Shown here: positions 38,725 through 47,366 of the stretch, in pieces
Layout of the letters: every line of letters begins with the position of its first letter
Numbering within the stretch: the stretch's first letter is position 1
Assembly: GCF_035830635.1 (NCBI RefSeq)
Contig: NZ_JAYMFI010000001.1
Coordinates: 372,001-436,000 of the forward strand
Direction: 5' to 3'
DNA length: 64,000 nt
Source: Adlercreutzia shanghongiae
GTDB taxonomy: Bacteria; Actinomycetota; Coriobacteriia; Coriobacteriales; Eggerthellaceae
Notes under the pieces: model-generated
What the model saw: only the letters and a program-made list of their open reading frames with translations
What the model was told of the DNA's origin: nothing
The model's database searches: none
Position numbers and translations under genes: made by a program

Positions 38725-39534
38725 ATGTACCGGATGAAGCAATTCGCAGCCATGACCGGCATGACCCAATCGAAGATTCGGTTCTACGAGAAGCACGGGC
38801 TCGTGCTCTCCGATCGTACCGAGAACGGCTACCGCGTGTTCACCCCCGAAGACGCCTTTCGCTCGAACGCCTTTCGCATTCTTCTGCAGTACGGATTCAG
38901 CATCAGCGAGGCCGTTGCCATGCTCGACGCCAAGCAGGACACGGCGGAATTCCGTGAATCGCTGCAAGAGCAACGCCAAAAGCTGGAACGCGAGCGCATT
39001 TTGCTGGACTACCGCCAGCGGCGCATCGAAAGTGTGCTGGACGTTCTCGAGACCGACGGTAAGGTTGATTTCAAAATCGTCCATATCCCCGACCAACTCT
39101 ACGTGAACGCATCTTACGGACGCGATTTCACCGTCTCCATGGAAAACGAGAAGGTGCTCGCCGAGTACTACGACCTGCTCAGCATCACAAGCTGCGCCCG
39201 CATCATCTCCCGTGACAACCTGCTAGACGACAGCCCGGCCGTTGACCCCGATTACATCAACACGCTCTCCGTTGAAGAGCAGCACTTTCTTTCCGATTAT
39301 GCCCAGGAGCACGTGAAACGTCTCGAGCTCGGCCGCTGCCTGCGCTTCCGCCGCATGGTCACCCGCGAAGAATCCATTCAGAAAGAGACATTCGACAACC
39401 TTTTCGAATACCTGGAAGAACACGGACTGGCTATCCGCAGCGACATCCTCATTATGCCCATGTTCCTCAACCTCGACGGAGAGGGCAGCGACATCGAAGT
39501 CCTCTACGTTCCCATCGAAGGGACGAACTCCTAG
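38725..39534 (+). CDS. MerR-family transcriptional regulator
   Basis: A 269-residue protein. The HTH is MKQFAAMTGMTQSKIRFYEKHGLVLSDRTENGYRVFTPEDAFRSNAFRILLQYGFSISEAVAML. A coiled coil (EFRESLQEQRQKLERERILLDYRQRRIESVL) follows, then a C-terminal domain unlike that of the other two MerR proteins here. GGGGAGGAAGACC precedes the ATG at 38725. It follows the flavoprotein/cytochrome operon, whose promoter has the 19 bp MerR-type spacer, and is therefore its probable activator. Confidence 0.88.
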   Translation: MYRMKQFAAMTGMTQSKIRFYEKHGLVLSDRTENGYRVFTPEDAFRSNAFRILLQYGFSISEAVAMLDAKQDTAEFRESLQEQRQKLERERILLDYRQRRIESVLDVLETDGKVDFKIVHIPDQLYVNASYGRDFTVSMENEKVLAEYYDLLSITSCARIISRDNLLDDSPAVDPDYINTLSVEEQHFLSDYAQEHVKRLELGRCLRFRRMVTREESIQKETFDNLFEYLEEHGLAIRSDILIMPMFLNLDGEGSDIEVLYVPIEGTNS

Positions 39535-39593
39535 AAGCCGTTCTCGCCGTTGGCCGGGGAATTCGGAGTGGGGATATTACTACCTATTGATTC

Positions 39594-39642
39594 GTAACAC
39601 CGAGTCTTCTATGATGTGTTACGTCATCAACATTGGTAACAC
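39594..39642 (+). promoter_or_regulatory. NikR-type operator upstream of the nickel transporter operon
   Basis: Three half-sites: GTAACAC (39594-39600), GTGTTAC (39616-39622), GTAACAC (39636-39642). The last two form GTGTTAC-N13-GTAACAC, the arrangement described for NikR operators in Desulfovibrio-like bacteria. It lies 21 bp before the leader ORF. No nikR gene is in the window. Confidence 0.65.
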
Positions 39643-39663
39643 TCACGACTTCAAGGAGCGCCC

Positions 39664-39768
39664 ATGAACCCGACGGCCACGCTCGCGAACCCCAAGACCT
39701 CCGGCGATCACCTTTCCAAGGCCTACTATGGCTCCTCCCCGCTGTTTCTCGTCGGTGCGGTGAAATAG
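39664..39768 (+). CDS. Short leader ORF of the nik operon
   Basis: A 34-residue ORF (MNPTATLANP to SSPLFLVGAVK) with an excellent TTCAAGGAGCGCCC ribosome site. It ends 9 bp before the first permease ATG, whose own ribosome site is weak. Translation of the permease may therefore depend on ribosomes finishing this ORF. It has no recognised domain and no metal-binding residue besides one His. It could also be the scar of a lost gene. Confidence 0.5.
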   Translation: MNPTATLANPKTSGDHLSKAYYGSSPLFLVGAVK

Positions 39769-39776
39769 CGAGCACC

Positions 39777-40715
39777 ATGGCGAAGGCCCTGAAATCAATC
39801 CTTGGCGCTGCGGCCGTCCTCATCGGCGTGACCGTGCTCGCCTTCGCCTTGTCGGTGCTCTCGCCGACCGATTCGGCGACGCGCTACTTCACCGATAACG
39901 GCATTGTGCCCACCGCCGAGCAAATCGATGCCAAGCGCGCCGAGCTCGGTATCGATCGGCCGATTCCCCTGCAGTACCTCGGCTGGCTGGGCGCGGCCCT
40001 TAGCGGAGATCTGGGCGAGTCCTACCGCACCGGCGCGCCTGTGACCGCGATGCTTTTCGATGCCCTCCCCTACACGCTGGCGCTCACCGCCACCGCCATG
40101 GCCCTCACGCTTATCATCGCCGTGCCCCTCGGCATCCTGTGCGCCACGCACCGCAACAGCCCGCTCGACTACTTTATCCGAGGCCTCACGTTCCTGTTCA
40201 ACGCCCTGCCCATGTTCTTCGTGGCGCTTCTTCTGCTCTTCACGCTGGCAAGCCAGCTGCACCTGTTCAATGTCATCGCCAGCCGCGATGTCTCAGGGCT
40301 CGTCATGCCCACCCTGGCCCTCGCCCTCCCGCTTTCGGCCTGGTACATACGCCAAGTGCGCGCCGCGGCCATAGGCGAGCTTTCCCAGCCCTACGTGGCC
40401 GGCCTGCAAGCCCGGGGCATTCCCGAAAGCCGCATCATCTGGCGGCATGTGCTGCGCAACATGGCCGTGCCCCTGCTGTCGCTTACAGGCATTTCCATCG
40501 GATCGCTTCTGGGCGGAACCGCCATCGTCGAGTCCATCTTCAGCTGGCCGGGGGTGGGATACCTCTCCATCGTGGCCATCGGGGCTCGCGACTACCCCGT
40601 CATCGTCGGCTACGCGCTTACCCTCGGCATCATCTACCTTATCGTGAACGGCCTGATCGACGCCTTGTGCCGCTGCATCGACCCGCGCAGCGCTGAAAGC
40701 GAGGGCCGGCGATGA
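39777..40715 (+). CDS. nikB: Nickel/peptide-type ABC transporter permease, NikB-like
   Basis: A 312-residue membrane protein with about 6 hydrophobic segments and the binding-protein-dependent permease domain. The first segment (AAAVLIGVTVLAFALSVLSPTDSA) followed by a long external loop (GIDRPIPLQYLGWLGAALSGDLGESYRTGAPV) is typical of DppB/OppB/NikB. The EAA-like loop has YVAGLQARGIPESRIIWRHVLRN. Nickel is favoured over peptides by the NikR-type operator upstream and the hypA/hypB genes downstream. I start at 39777, nine bases after the leader ORF; the frame upstream to 39633 overlaps it. The stop overlaps the next gene (ATGA). Confidence 0.85.
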   Translation: MAKALKSILGAAAVLIGVTVLAFALSVLSPTDSATRYFTDNGIVPTAEQIDAKRAELGIDRPIPLQYLGWLGAALSGDLGESYRTGAPVTAMLFDALPYTLALTATAMALTLIIAVPLGILCATHRNSPLDYFIRGLTFLFNALPMFFVALLLLFTLASQLHLFNVIASRDVSGLVMPTLALALPLSAWYIRQVRAAAIGELSQPYVAGLQARGIPESRIIWRHVLRNMAVPLLSLTGISIGSLLGGTAIVESIFSWPGVGYLSIVAIGARDYPVIVGYALTLGIIYLIVNGLIDALCRCIDPRSAESEGRR

Positions 40716-41563
40716 GAGCTCCTTCCCCTCGCACCCGCCTTGCAATCTGGGCCCTTGCCGCAGCCGCGCTCATCGCAGCTGCCCTGATCGGCACCGCGCT
40801 CTTCTCGGAGGCCGCCTCCGTCACCGATCTATCACGGGCCCTCAGCGCCCCCGGTGAGAACAATCTGGTTCTCGGCGGCGACAACGTCGGTCGCGACGTG
40901 CTGGCCCGCACCTTGGCCGGCGGCGGCGAGTCTTTGGCCATGGCCCTTGCTGTCGTTGCCCTCTCGCTGCTCATCGGCGCCTTCGCTGGGGCCGCAGCTG
41001 CCTTTGCCGGCGGAGCCATTGAAGCCGTCGTGCGAAAAATCGTCGTCGTGTTCCAGGCGTTCCCGAGCTTTGTGCTCGCCGTCGCCATCGCCGGCATTCT
41101 CGGCCCAGGCATGGGAAACATGGTGGTGGCCATTGCGGCGGTGTACTGGACCGTCCTTGCACGGGTGGCCCTCAATATGACGGCGTCTTTGCGCGCCTCG
41201 GAGGCCATCGACGCCGCCCGGCTGTGCGGCGCGGGCTCCCTCGCCATCGTTGCGCGCTACATTGCTCCCAAGCTTGCTGGCTCTCTTGCGGTGCTGGCGA
41301 CGCTCTCTGTCGGCGACGTGGTGCTGACCATGGCGGGGCTCTCGTTTCTGGGTCTGGGACCCGAGCGCCCCACCAACGAGTGGGGGGCTCTGATGGCCGA
41401 GGCTCAGCCCGTCTTCTCCCTTGCACCCTGGTGCATTCTCGCGCCGGCAGCGGCCCTGCTCGTAACCGTTGTCGTGTTCAACCTGCTCGGCGACACCCTG
41501 CGCGACGTCATTGACGCGCGCACCACTCAAGAAAGCCCGTTCTCGGAAAGGAACCGCCCGTGA
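40712..41563 (+). CDS. nikC: Nickel/peptide-type ABC transporter permease, NikC-like
   Basis: A 283-residue membrane protein with about 6 segments. After the first segment, GENNLVLGGDNVGRDVLARTLAGGGESL is the standard DppC/NikC entry (GTD..GRD.lsR). The EAA loop is MTASLRASEAIDAARLCGAGSLAIVARYIAPK. ATGA overlap with the gene before and GTGA overlap with the gene after show tight translational coupling. It pairs with the NikB-like subunit to form the membrane channel. Nickel as substrate is inferred from context. Confidence 0.85.
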   Translation: MRAPSPRTRLAIWALAAAALIAAALIGTALFSEAASVTDLSRALSAPGENNLVLGGDNVGRDVLARTLAGGGESLAMALAVVALSLLIGAFAGAAAAFAGGAIEAVVRKIVVVFQAFPSFVLAVAIAGILGPGMGNMVVAIAAVYWTVLARVALNMTASLRASEAIDAARLCGAGSLAIVARYIAPKLAGSLAVLATLSVGDVVLTMAGLSFLGLGPERPTNEWGALMAEAQPVFSLAPWCILAPAAALLVTVVVFNLLGDTLRDVIDARTTQESPFSERNRP

Positions 41564-43176
41564 GAACAACCCTGAGAAGAGGCTCTGCCCCCACGCCCCG
41601 ATTCCGGCTCGGTAAAGCCGCCGTATGCGCGGCTTTGAGCTTGACCCTGTGTCTTTGCGGCTGCGGCGGGCCGGCTACGAACTCCGCCGATGGCACCGAT
41701 GGCGCTACGACGGCCAAAATGCTCCACGCGGGATCGGCCACCTACTTCTACGCCATGTCGCTGGATCCGGCCTCGGACTGGGACAGCTGGTATTTGCAGT
41801 ATTACGGAATCGTGGAAAACCTCTTTCGCGTCTCCGATGACCTGACCGCCGAGCCGTGGCTCGCCGCCTCTGCGGAAAACGTCGACGAGCACACGTGGAA
41901 AATCACGCTTCGGGACGACGTGAAGTTCTCCAACGGCGAGCCTTTGGATGCGTCGGCAGTGAAGGGGTGCTGGGAGCGCACCTACGAGACGAACCCGCGC
42001 GCCGCTGAGACGCTGGCCCTCTCCCGCATCGAGGCCGATGGGCTCGAGCTGACCCTTACCACGGAAAATCCCGTCCCCGCCCTCGAGAACATCCTGTGCG
42101 ATCCGCTTCTGTGCGTCTACTATGTCGGCGACGGCATCGACTACGCTGCGGGCACCCCGGCCACCGGCCCCTACCGCGCCGTCGACTTCGTCGCCGAGGA
42201 CCACGTGGATCTCGCCCCCAACGAGCACTACTGGAACGGCACACCGAAGCTTAACGCCATCCGCCTCACCTCGTTTGCCGACGACACGGCCACGGCCCTC
42301 GCGCTGCAGAATGGCGAGATTCAAGCCGTCGCCATGCCCGATGCCTCGGTGCTCGCCGCGCTTCAGGGCGACGAGCGCTTCAAAGTTGAGCAGAAGACCA
42401 GCTCGCGCGCCGACTTCATCCGCTTCAACATGGACCACGACCTTATCTCCCATGCCGCTATCCGCGCCGCCATCGCCTCTTGCATCGACCGCGACGGCTA
42501 TGCCAGCGTCATCTGCGGGGGCTCCCAGGTGCCCAGCTGGGGCGTCTACAGCGCCACGTTGCCCTTCGGCGGCACCGAGGGGCTTAAGGTGGCCATCGAC
42601 CAGTGCAGCATCGAGAACGCCTCTCGCCTTCTGGATGCGGCCGGCATCACCGACAGCGACGGCGACGGCGTGCGCGAGGCCGACGGGCAGCCCGTTGAGC
42701 TCACCCTCTACGTGTGCACCCGCTACGGGCGCTTTGTGAGCCTGGCCGACGATCTGCAGTCGAGGCTCTCCCAAGTGGGCATCAAGCTCTCTTTGGTACC
42801 CACCGACTACTTCTTGGAAGACGCCGAGACCTTCGCCCGGGATAACCCGGATATGACCCTGGACAGCTACGCCATGGCCCCCACGGGCAACCAGGGCTAT
42901 TTCGCCGCCATGAGCTTCGCCACCGGCGCCTCGAACAATTTCGGGCATTACTCCAACCGCGACGTGGACACACTCGTTGCCCAGCTGAGCGACACCTACG
43001 GCGAGGACGAGCGCGACGAGATCGCTCGCCAAATCGCACAAATCGTGCTCGACGACCTTCCCTATGTGTTCTTCTCGAATTCCCAGACCACCATCATCTC
43101 GACGGTGGGCGTAACCGGCCTGGCCGTGGCGCCGTCGGAATACTACTTCATCACCGCTGATACCGATATCGCCTAG
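41560..43176 (+). CDS. nikA: Extracellular solute-binding lipoprotein, NikA-like
   Basis: A 538-residue family 5 solute-binding protein. GTG start in a GTGA overlap with nikC. The signal peptide ends in a lipobox region LCLCGCGG (Cys33/35). The mature protein has the SBP_bac_5 pattern: LDPASDWDSWYLQYYGIVENLFRV, ENVDEHTWKITLRDDVKFSNGEPLDASAVKGCWERTYE, then TGPYRAVDFVAEDHVDLAPNEHYWNG. This family covers nickel, dipeptide and oligopeptide binding; length and the YLQYYGIVENLFR segment fit NikA. Metal binding in NikA is through a small chelator and His, which cannot be judged here. Confidence 0.85.
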   Translation: MRTTLRRGSAPTPRFRLGKAAVCAALSLTLCLCGCGGPATNSADGTDGATTAKMLHAGSATYFYAMSLDPASDWDSWYLQYYGIVENLFRVSDDLTAEPWLAASAENVDEHTWKITLRDDVKFSNGEPLDASAVKGCWERTYETNPRAAETLALSRIEADGLELTLTTENPVPALENILCDPLLCVYYVGDGIDYAAGTPATGPYRAVDFVAEDHVDLAPNEHYWNGTPKLNAIRLTSFADDTATALALQNGEIQAVAMPDASVLAALQGDERFKVEQKTSSRADFIRFNMDHDLISHAAIRAAIASCIDRDGYASVICGGSQVPSWGVYSATLPFGGTEGLKVAIDQCSIENASRLLDAAGITDSDGDGVREADGQPVELTLYVCTRYGRFVSLADDLQSRLSQVGIKLSLVPTDYFLEDAETFARDNPDMTLDSYAMAPTGNQGYFAAMSFATGASNNFGHYSNRDVDTLVAQLSDTYGEDERDEIARQIAQIVLDDLPYVFFSNSQTTIISTVGVTGLAVAPSEYYFITADTDIA

Positions 43177-43183
43177 GAGCACC

Positions 43184-44005
43184 GTGACGCAGACCGCCGA
43201 TACCGCCCTTGCCCTCGAGCACCTCTCCGTTACCTACCGCGGGCATCTCGCCGTGCGCGACATCACGTTCTCGGTGCGCCGGGGCCATATCCTGGCACTT
43301 GCGGGCGAGAGCGGCGCAGGCAAGAGCACTGTTCTGCGAGCCGTGACTCATCTGCTGGGTCCAGGAGGGGCCGTGAGCGAGGGCGCTGTTTTCCTGGAAG
43401 GCCGCGACATCACCCACCTACCCGAGCGGGCCATGGCCACGCTGCGCGGAGGCCAGATCGGCTTTCTGTTCCAAGACCCCATCTCCTCCCTCGACCCGCT
43501 GGCACGCATCAAGAGCCAGTTCGATGAAGTCATCGCCGCCCATCGCGGACGCATCGAGGGCGACGCCGATCAGTTCGAACATCATCTGCTCCGTCACATG
43601 GGCTTTAACGACCCCGATACGGTGCTGCGCAAGTACCCGTGGGAGCTTTCGGGCGGCATGGCCCAGCGCGTCGCCCTCGCCTTCGCCATGGTGGCGCGCC
43701 CCGCCGTCTTGCTGACCGACGAGCCTACGAGCGCCCTTGACGATCAATCGCAAGACCAGGTGCTTTCCATGCTGCGCCACCTGGCCGACGAGCACGACGT
43801 GGCCGTGGTCATGGTGACCCACGACCTGGCCGCCGCCGGCAAGGTAGCCGATGCGGTGGGCGTTATGGAAAAGGGTCGCCTGGTGGAAAGCGGGCCCAGC
43901 GACCAGGTGCTGGCCCACCCGCGCGAAGATTACACGAAAGGGCTCATCGCCGCTCTGCTGCCCGAGCCCGAGAACTGGGAGGTCGTCGATGCTTCTCACC
44001 GTTGA
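43184..44005 (+). CDS. nikD: ABC transporter ATPase, NikD-like
   Basis: A 273-residue ATPase. Walker A GESGAGKSTVLR (near residue 44), Q-loop LFQDPISSLDP, signature ELSGGMAQRVALAF, Walker B VLLTDEPTSALD, and switch His VTHDL. A short C-terminal extension (VLAHPREDYTKGLIAALLPEPENW) is the one typical of nickel/peptide importer ATPases. GTG start preceded by AGGAGCACC, 7 bp after nikA. It supplies one half of the ATPase pair. Confidence 0.88.
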   Translation: MTQTADTALALEHLSVTYRGHLAVRDITFSVRRGHILALAGESGAGKSTVLRAVTHLLGPGGAVSEGAVFLEGRDITHLPERAMATLRGGQIGFLFQDPISSLDPLARIKSQFDEVIAAHRGRIEGDADQFEHHLLRHMGFNDPDTVLRKYPWELSGGMAQRVALAFAMVARPAVLLTDEPTSALDDQSQDQVLSMLRHLADEHDVAVVMVTHDLAAAGKVADAVGVMEKGRLVESGPSDQVLAHPREDYTKGLIAALLPEPENWEVVDASHR

Positions 44006-44648
44006 TCGCCTGAGCAAGTCCTACAACGGCGCGCCCGTGCTTCAGTCTGTCTCCCTTTCCGTTGACGCCGGGGAGACCGTTGGCCTTGTCGGTGGCAGCG
44101 GCCGGGGCAAGACGACCCTCGCGCGCATCGTCGCCGGGCTGGAACCTGCCGATTGCGGTCAGGTGTTCTTTAACGGCGCCGTGCGCTCATTTCCCCCAAA
44201 CGCCCGCACGCTCAAAGCGACCCGTGAAGCCTGGCGCGCCGTGCAGATGGTGTTCCAGAATCCGGCAGCGTCGTTTGCCGATGCCATGACCATAGAAACC
44301 GCCGTGGCCGAAGGGGCCCGCTATATTCCCGGCGTATCTCGCACCGAGGCCCGCGCCCGGGCCCGCGAGGCTCTAGATGCCGTGGGGCTTGCCCCCAGCT
44401 GCCTGCGTCGCCACGCCTTCGAGCTATCCGGGGGCCAATGCCAGCGCGCGGCCATCGCCCGGGCTCTGGTCGGCAACCCGAAGCTCATCATCTGCGATGA
44501 AGCTACCTCGGCTCTGGACGCCACCGTACAGGCCTCAATGGTGCAGCTCCTACAGAAACTACAAGACGAGCGCGGGCTGGCCTACCTGTTCATTACCCAC
44601 AATCGCCCGCTGGCCGCCGCCTTCTGCCACCGCACCTACCAGCTCTAA
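43989..44648 (+). CDS. nikE: ABC transporter ATPase, NikE-like
   Basis: A 219-residue ATPase, short for the family. Walker A is GGSGRGKTT (Arg in place of the more usual Ser or Cys), followed by Q-loop MVFQNPAASFADAM, signature ELSGGQCQRAAIARAL, Walker B LIICDEATSALD and switch His FITHN. The usual C-terminal peptide/nickel extension is missing, and the protein ends shortly after the switch His. I start at 43989 (GGGAGG upstream), which overlaps nikD by 17 bp. It is the last gene of the operon, and hypB follows on the opposite strand. Confidence 0.85.
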   Translation: MLLTVDRLSKSYNGAPVLQSVSLSVDAGETVGLVGGSGRGKTTLARIVAGLEPADCGQVFFNGAVRSFPPNARTLKATREAWRAVQMVFQNPAASFADAMTIETAVAEGARYIPGVSRTEARARAREALDAVGLAPSCLRRHAFELSGGQCQRAAIARALVGNPKLIICDEATSALDATVQASMVQLLQKLQDERGLAYLFITHNRPLAAAFCHRTYQL

Positions 44649-44704
44649 CGGCAGTAGCTTTCAGGCCCAAAGCAAAACGCTGCGGCCTCGTCGGCCGCCG
44701 CGCG

Positions 44705-45385
44705 CTATTGGGCGACTTTCTCGGCGCGCTGGGCCTGAAGCCAATCGCACAGCTCGGGGATGCCCTCATGGGTGCGGGCGCTCGTCACGAAGATGTCGAG
44801 CGTGGGATTCAGCAAGCGCGCCTGCTCCTTCAAGCGATCCATGTCGAAATCCTCGTTTAAGGGCAGGTAATCGCACTTGGTGACGATGAGCGCGTCTACG
44901 GCAGCGAACATGGGCGGGTACTTCATGACCTTGTCCCAGCCCTCGGGCACAGAGAGCAGCATCACGCGGGTGTGGGCGCCGGTGTCGAAATCGGCCGGGC
45001 ACACGAGATTGCCGATGTTTTCCAGGAACAGGTAGTCGAAGCGGTCGCCGTCGAAAGCCTCGAAGGCCATGGTGACCATGCCCATTTCCACGTGGCACAC
45101 GCCGCGAGTGTTGAGTTCCACCGACTCCACACCGGCTTCCTTGATCTTGAGCGCATCCACATCGGACTCAAGGTCGGCCTCGATAACGCCCAAGTCCTGC
45201 ACGCCGCGGCTGCGCAGCTCCTTGATAATGGCCAGCAAAATCGTCGTCTTGCCAGCGCCCGGGCTCGCCATGACGTCCACGAAGAAGGTGCCCTCCTCGG
45301 CGCGCTCCGCGCGGAAGGCGTCGGCCGCGTCGTCGTTGGCGGCCAGGATGTTCTTCTTTACTTCGATAACACGAGTCTGATCCAT
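44705..45385 (-). CDS. hypB: Hydrogenase nickel-insertion GTPase HypB
   Basis: A 226-residue SIMIBI-class GTPase. G1 loop ASPGAGKTT (about residue 40), EADLES (switch), the CH metal pair in GVCHVEMG, and the diagnostic ENIGNLVCP with the second metal Cys, then TKCDYLP (base-recognition, TKxD). Together CH and NLVC form the nickel/zinc site between two monomers. The N-terminal CxxCGC motif and His-rich storage stretch of some HypB proteins are absent. With HypA it delivers nickel to NiFe hydrogenase. It ends convergently with the nik operon. No hydrogenase genes are in this window. Confidence 0.93.
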   Translation of the reverse strand: MDQTRVIEVKKNILAANDDAADAFRAERAEEGTFFVDVMASPGAGKTTILLAIIKELRSRGVQDLGVIEADLESDVDALKIKEAGVESVELNTRGVCHVEMGMVTMAFEAFDGDRFDYLFLENIGNLVCPADFDTGAHTRVMLLSVPEGWDKVMKYPPMFAAVDALIVTKCDYLPLNEDFDMDRLKEQARLLNPTLDIFVTSARTHEGIPELCDWLQAQRAEKVAQ

Positions 45386-45616
45386 GGGGACTCCTTCGCA
45401 TCAAGCGGGCGCTCCGGCACCGCGCGTTCTTTTGTCGTCAATCATAGTAACGGGCGCAGCCCCTCTTTCGCAATGCAGAAAACCGCTCACCTGTATCGAT
45501 TTCCGAATCCGCCCTTTCGCATTCTCGGAACCATCTTCTTTCCCGTCCCTAAAAGCGACACCTCAAACCTCAGTCCAGTTGCTTGAATGCAGAGCCATAA
45601 GGAACGCTGCTTGCAA

Positions 45617-45652
45617 GAGAAAGAGCGCCCCCGCGCTGATGCCGGGGGCGCC
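45617..45652 (-). terminator. Terminator after the Tat-exported Fe-S gene
   Basis: Minus strand GCGCCCCCGGC, loop, GCGGGGGCGC, then TCTTTCTCTT. It lies in the 360 bp gap 45386-45745. The rest of the gap is the upstream region of hypB and shows no other clear signal. Confidence 0.7.
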
Positions 45653-45745
45653 CAAACCGCACAACAGCCTAGGGATTGAGGGGAGGGGATGCTAGACTCC
45701 TGCGGGCTTTTACGACAAATGCCACATAGGACTTTTTCTCAATAG

Positions 45746-47320
45746 CTACAGTTTTGCAGGATCGAAATCGTTGATATAGCCGCGCTTAGCTCGCTCGAGA
45801 GCCTTCATATGGTAGTCATCCACCATATCCTTCGGCATCGTGAAGCGCTCCTCCTCGGGGAGGGCGAACAACTTGCGTGCTCCCACAGGGCACACTGTGG
45901 CGCACTGACCGCAACGAACGCACATATTGCCGATCTGCGGACCATCATCGGCCATCTCAATGGTAAACAACGGACAACGAGCCGCGCAAGAACCGCACTT
46001 GATACACTGATCGTAATCAACCTGAAGCTCATATTGAGACATATAGTGAAGGTTCTCCACGTCTCCGTCAAGGGCGATGAACCCTCGTAGAATAGCGCAG
46101 CAGTCGCCATGGCACTGGCAGATAACATCGCACTCGGCGGTGCACATGACTTCGATAACCATGCCGGCGTCTACACCACGCTGCAAAATCTCACGACACT
46201 CCTCTTTGGAGACCTGGCGGCCGATGCCGTTCTCAATATAGTATTGAGCTTGCTCGCCGGTAGCGACGCACGTCTCCATGGGATGATCACACCATTCACC
46301 CGGCTTCTGCCCTTCCCCCGCACGAATGGGCGTGAAGGTACGGCATTGACAGGGAGCCACGCACAGCGTGTCATAGCGGTCGATGATTTCGTTCCAATCG
46401 TGATTCGGAAGAATCTCGGTATCGCCGACAATTTCCTGGTTCGCCGGAATGGGGAAGTACATGGGAGAACCCTGGTTGCGAGACTGGTAGCCGTAATCGG
46501 CGCCGCACAAGCCAAAAACGGACTCCACGAAGCCGTCTTCCTCGTAGCGGTCCATCATAAACTCCAGCATGCCATGGGCGAAGGCAAGCACGTGATAGTA
46601 CTTCGTCCCCTGTCGCGTGACCCGGTTGAGCAAACCCCGATAGCTCAGCTCCTCGCAAATGCCACCGGCCTCCTCGACAGTCATACCTTCGGCCTCGGCG
46701 GCCTCGGTGTCGGTAAAGTACGCGAAGTTGGGGAGTTTCAGATAGAACGCAGCCTCGTCCTCTGTGAACTCCTGCATAAGGAAGTCCCAGGTATTGTCGT
46801 GAACCTCGCAACCGACACCTTGGCCGACGCGCAGAAGGCGGTTGCGAAGGGCGATGTAGACGGCGGGAATGGTGCGACCGTCGCTCGTCACATAGTCCTG
46901 CGTTATCTCTGGCTCGTTCATGAGAATGGCCTCGGCCTCTTCGTCGGTCACAGTCTGAGCGTCTACGGCAATCTGGCTCGCAGAAAGCTCGTTTTTGCGC
47001 CAATCGTAGGATGAGATCTGAGCATGCTGCTCGGCAGCGGTAAGAGGACCGCCGTTGAACGTAACGTAGTAATTTCCGTCGGGCGTGGGCTTGCCCGGAA
47101 CCTTGACGGTAATGTCACGCGTGACTTCATCGGCAACGCCGTTCCAGGCCGTTTTCTCACCCGCAGCGGGCTCAGCGGCAGCATCTTCCCCTGTCGAAGC
47201 GAGGTTCCCCTCGGACTCTGACGGGGCGCAGCCGGCCAGACCCAGGGCACCAAGCGCGCCAGCGGTCACGAAACCGCGACGACTGATCTTCGAAGCCTCG
47301 TCCAGTATCTTCTTGTCCAT
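45746..47320 (-). CDS. Tat-exported multi-cluster 4Fe-4S protein
   Basis: A 524-residue protein with Tat motif SRRGFVTAG (about 12-20) and a lipobox-like GLAGC. The middle (about 150-310) is helical, like the winged-helix/unknown N-domain of a family of archaeal and bacterial ferredoxins. Residues about 320-420 hold the unusual Cys pattern CVAPCQC, EWCDHP, ETCVATG, MCTAECDVICQCHGDCCAIL. Two classic clusters follow (CIKCGSCAARCPLF and CVRCGQCATVCPVG). Relatives are normally cytosolic; this one carries an export signal. I start at the second of two adjacent ATGs (AAGGAGAG upstream). It sits between hypB and hypA on the same strand. The role is unknown; electron transfer outside the membrane is inferred. 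Confidence 0.82.
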   Translation of the reverse strand: MDKKILDEASKISRRGFVTAGALGALGLAGCAPSESEGNLASTGEDAAAEPAAGEKTAWNGVADEVTRDITVKVPGKPTPDGNYYVTFNGGPLTAAEQHAQISSYDWRKNELSASQIAVDAQTVTDEEAEAILMNEPEITQDYVTSDGRTIPAVYIALRNRLLRVGQGVGCEVHDNTWDFLMQEFTEDEAAFYLKLPNFAYFTDTEAAEAEGMTVEEAGGICEELSYRGLLNRVTRQGTKYYHVLAFAHGMLEFMMDRYEEDGFVESVFGLCGADYGYQSRNQGSPMYFPIPANQEIVGDTEILPNHDWNEIIDRYDTLCVAPCQCRTFTPIRAGEGQKPGEWCDHPMETCVATGEQAQYYIENGIGRQVSKEECREILQRGVDAGMVIEVMCTAECDVICQCHGDCCAILRGFIALDGDVENLHYMSQYELQVDYDQCIKCGSCAARCPLFTIEMADDGPQIGNMCVRCGQCATVCPVGARKLFALPEEERFTMPKDMVDDYHMKALERAKRGYINDFDPAKL

Positions 47321-47366
47321 CATCTCTCCTTCTCTCATTTCGTATCTACAACAGGAATTCCTGTCG

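Noticed and set aside
39777..44648. Dipeptide/oligopeptide transporter
   Set aside because: The protein families cannot separate this from nickel, but the NikR-type operator and hypA/hypB neighbours favour nickel.
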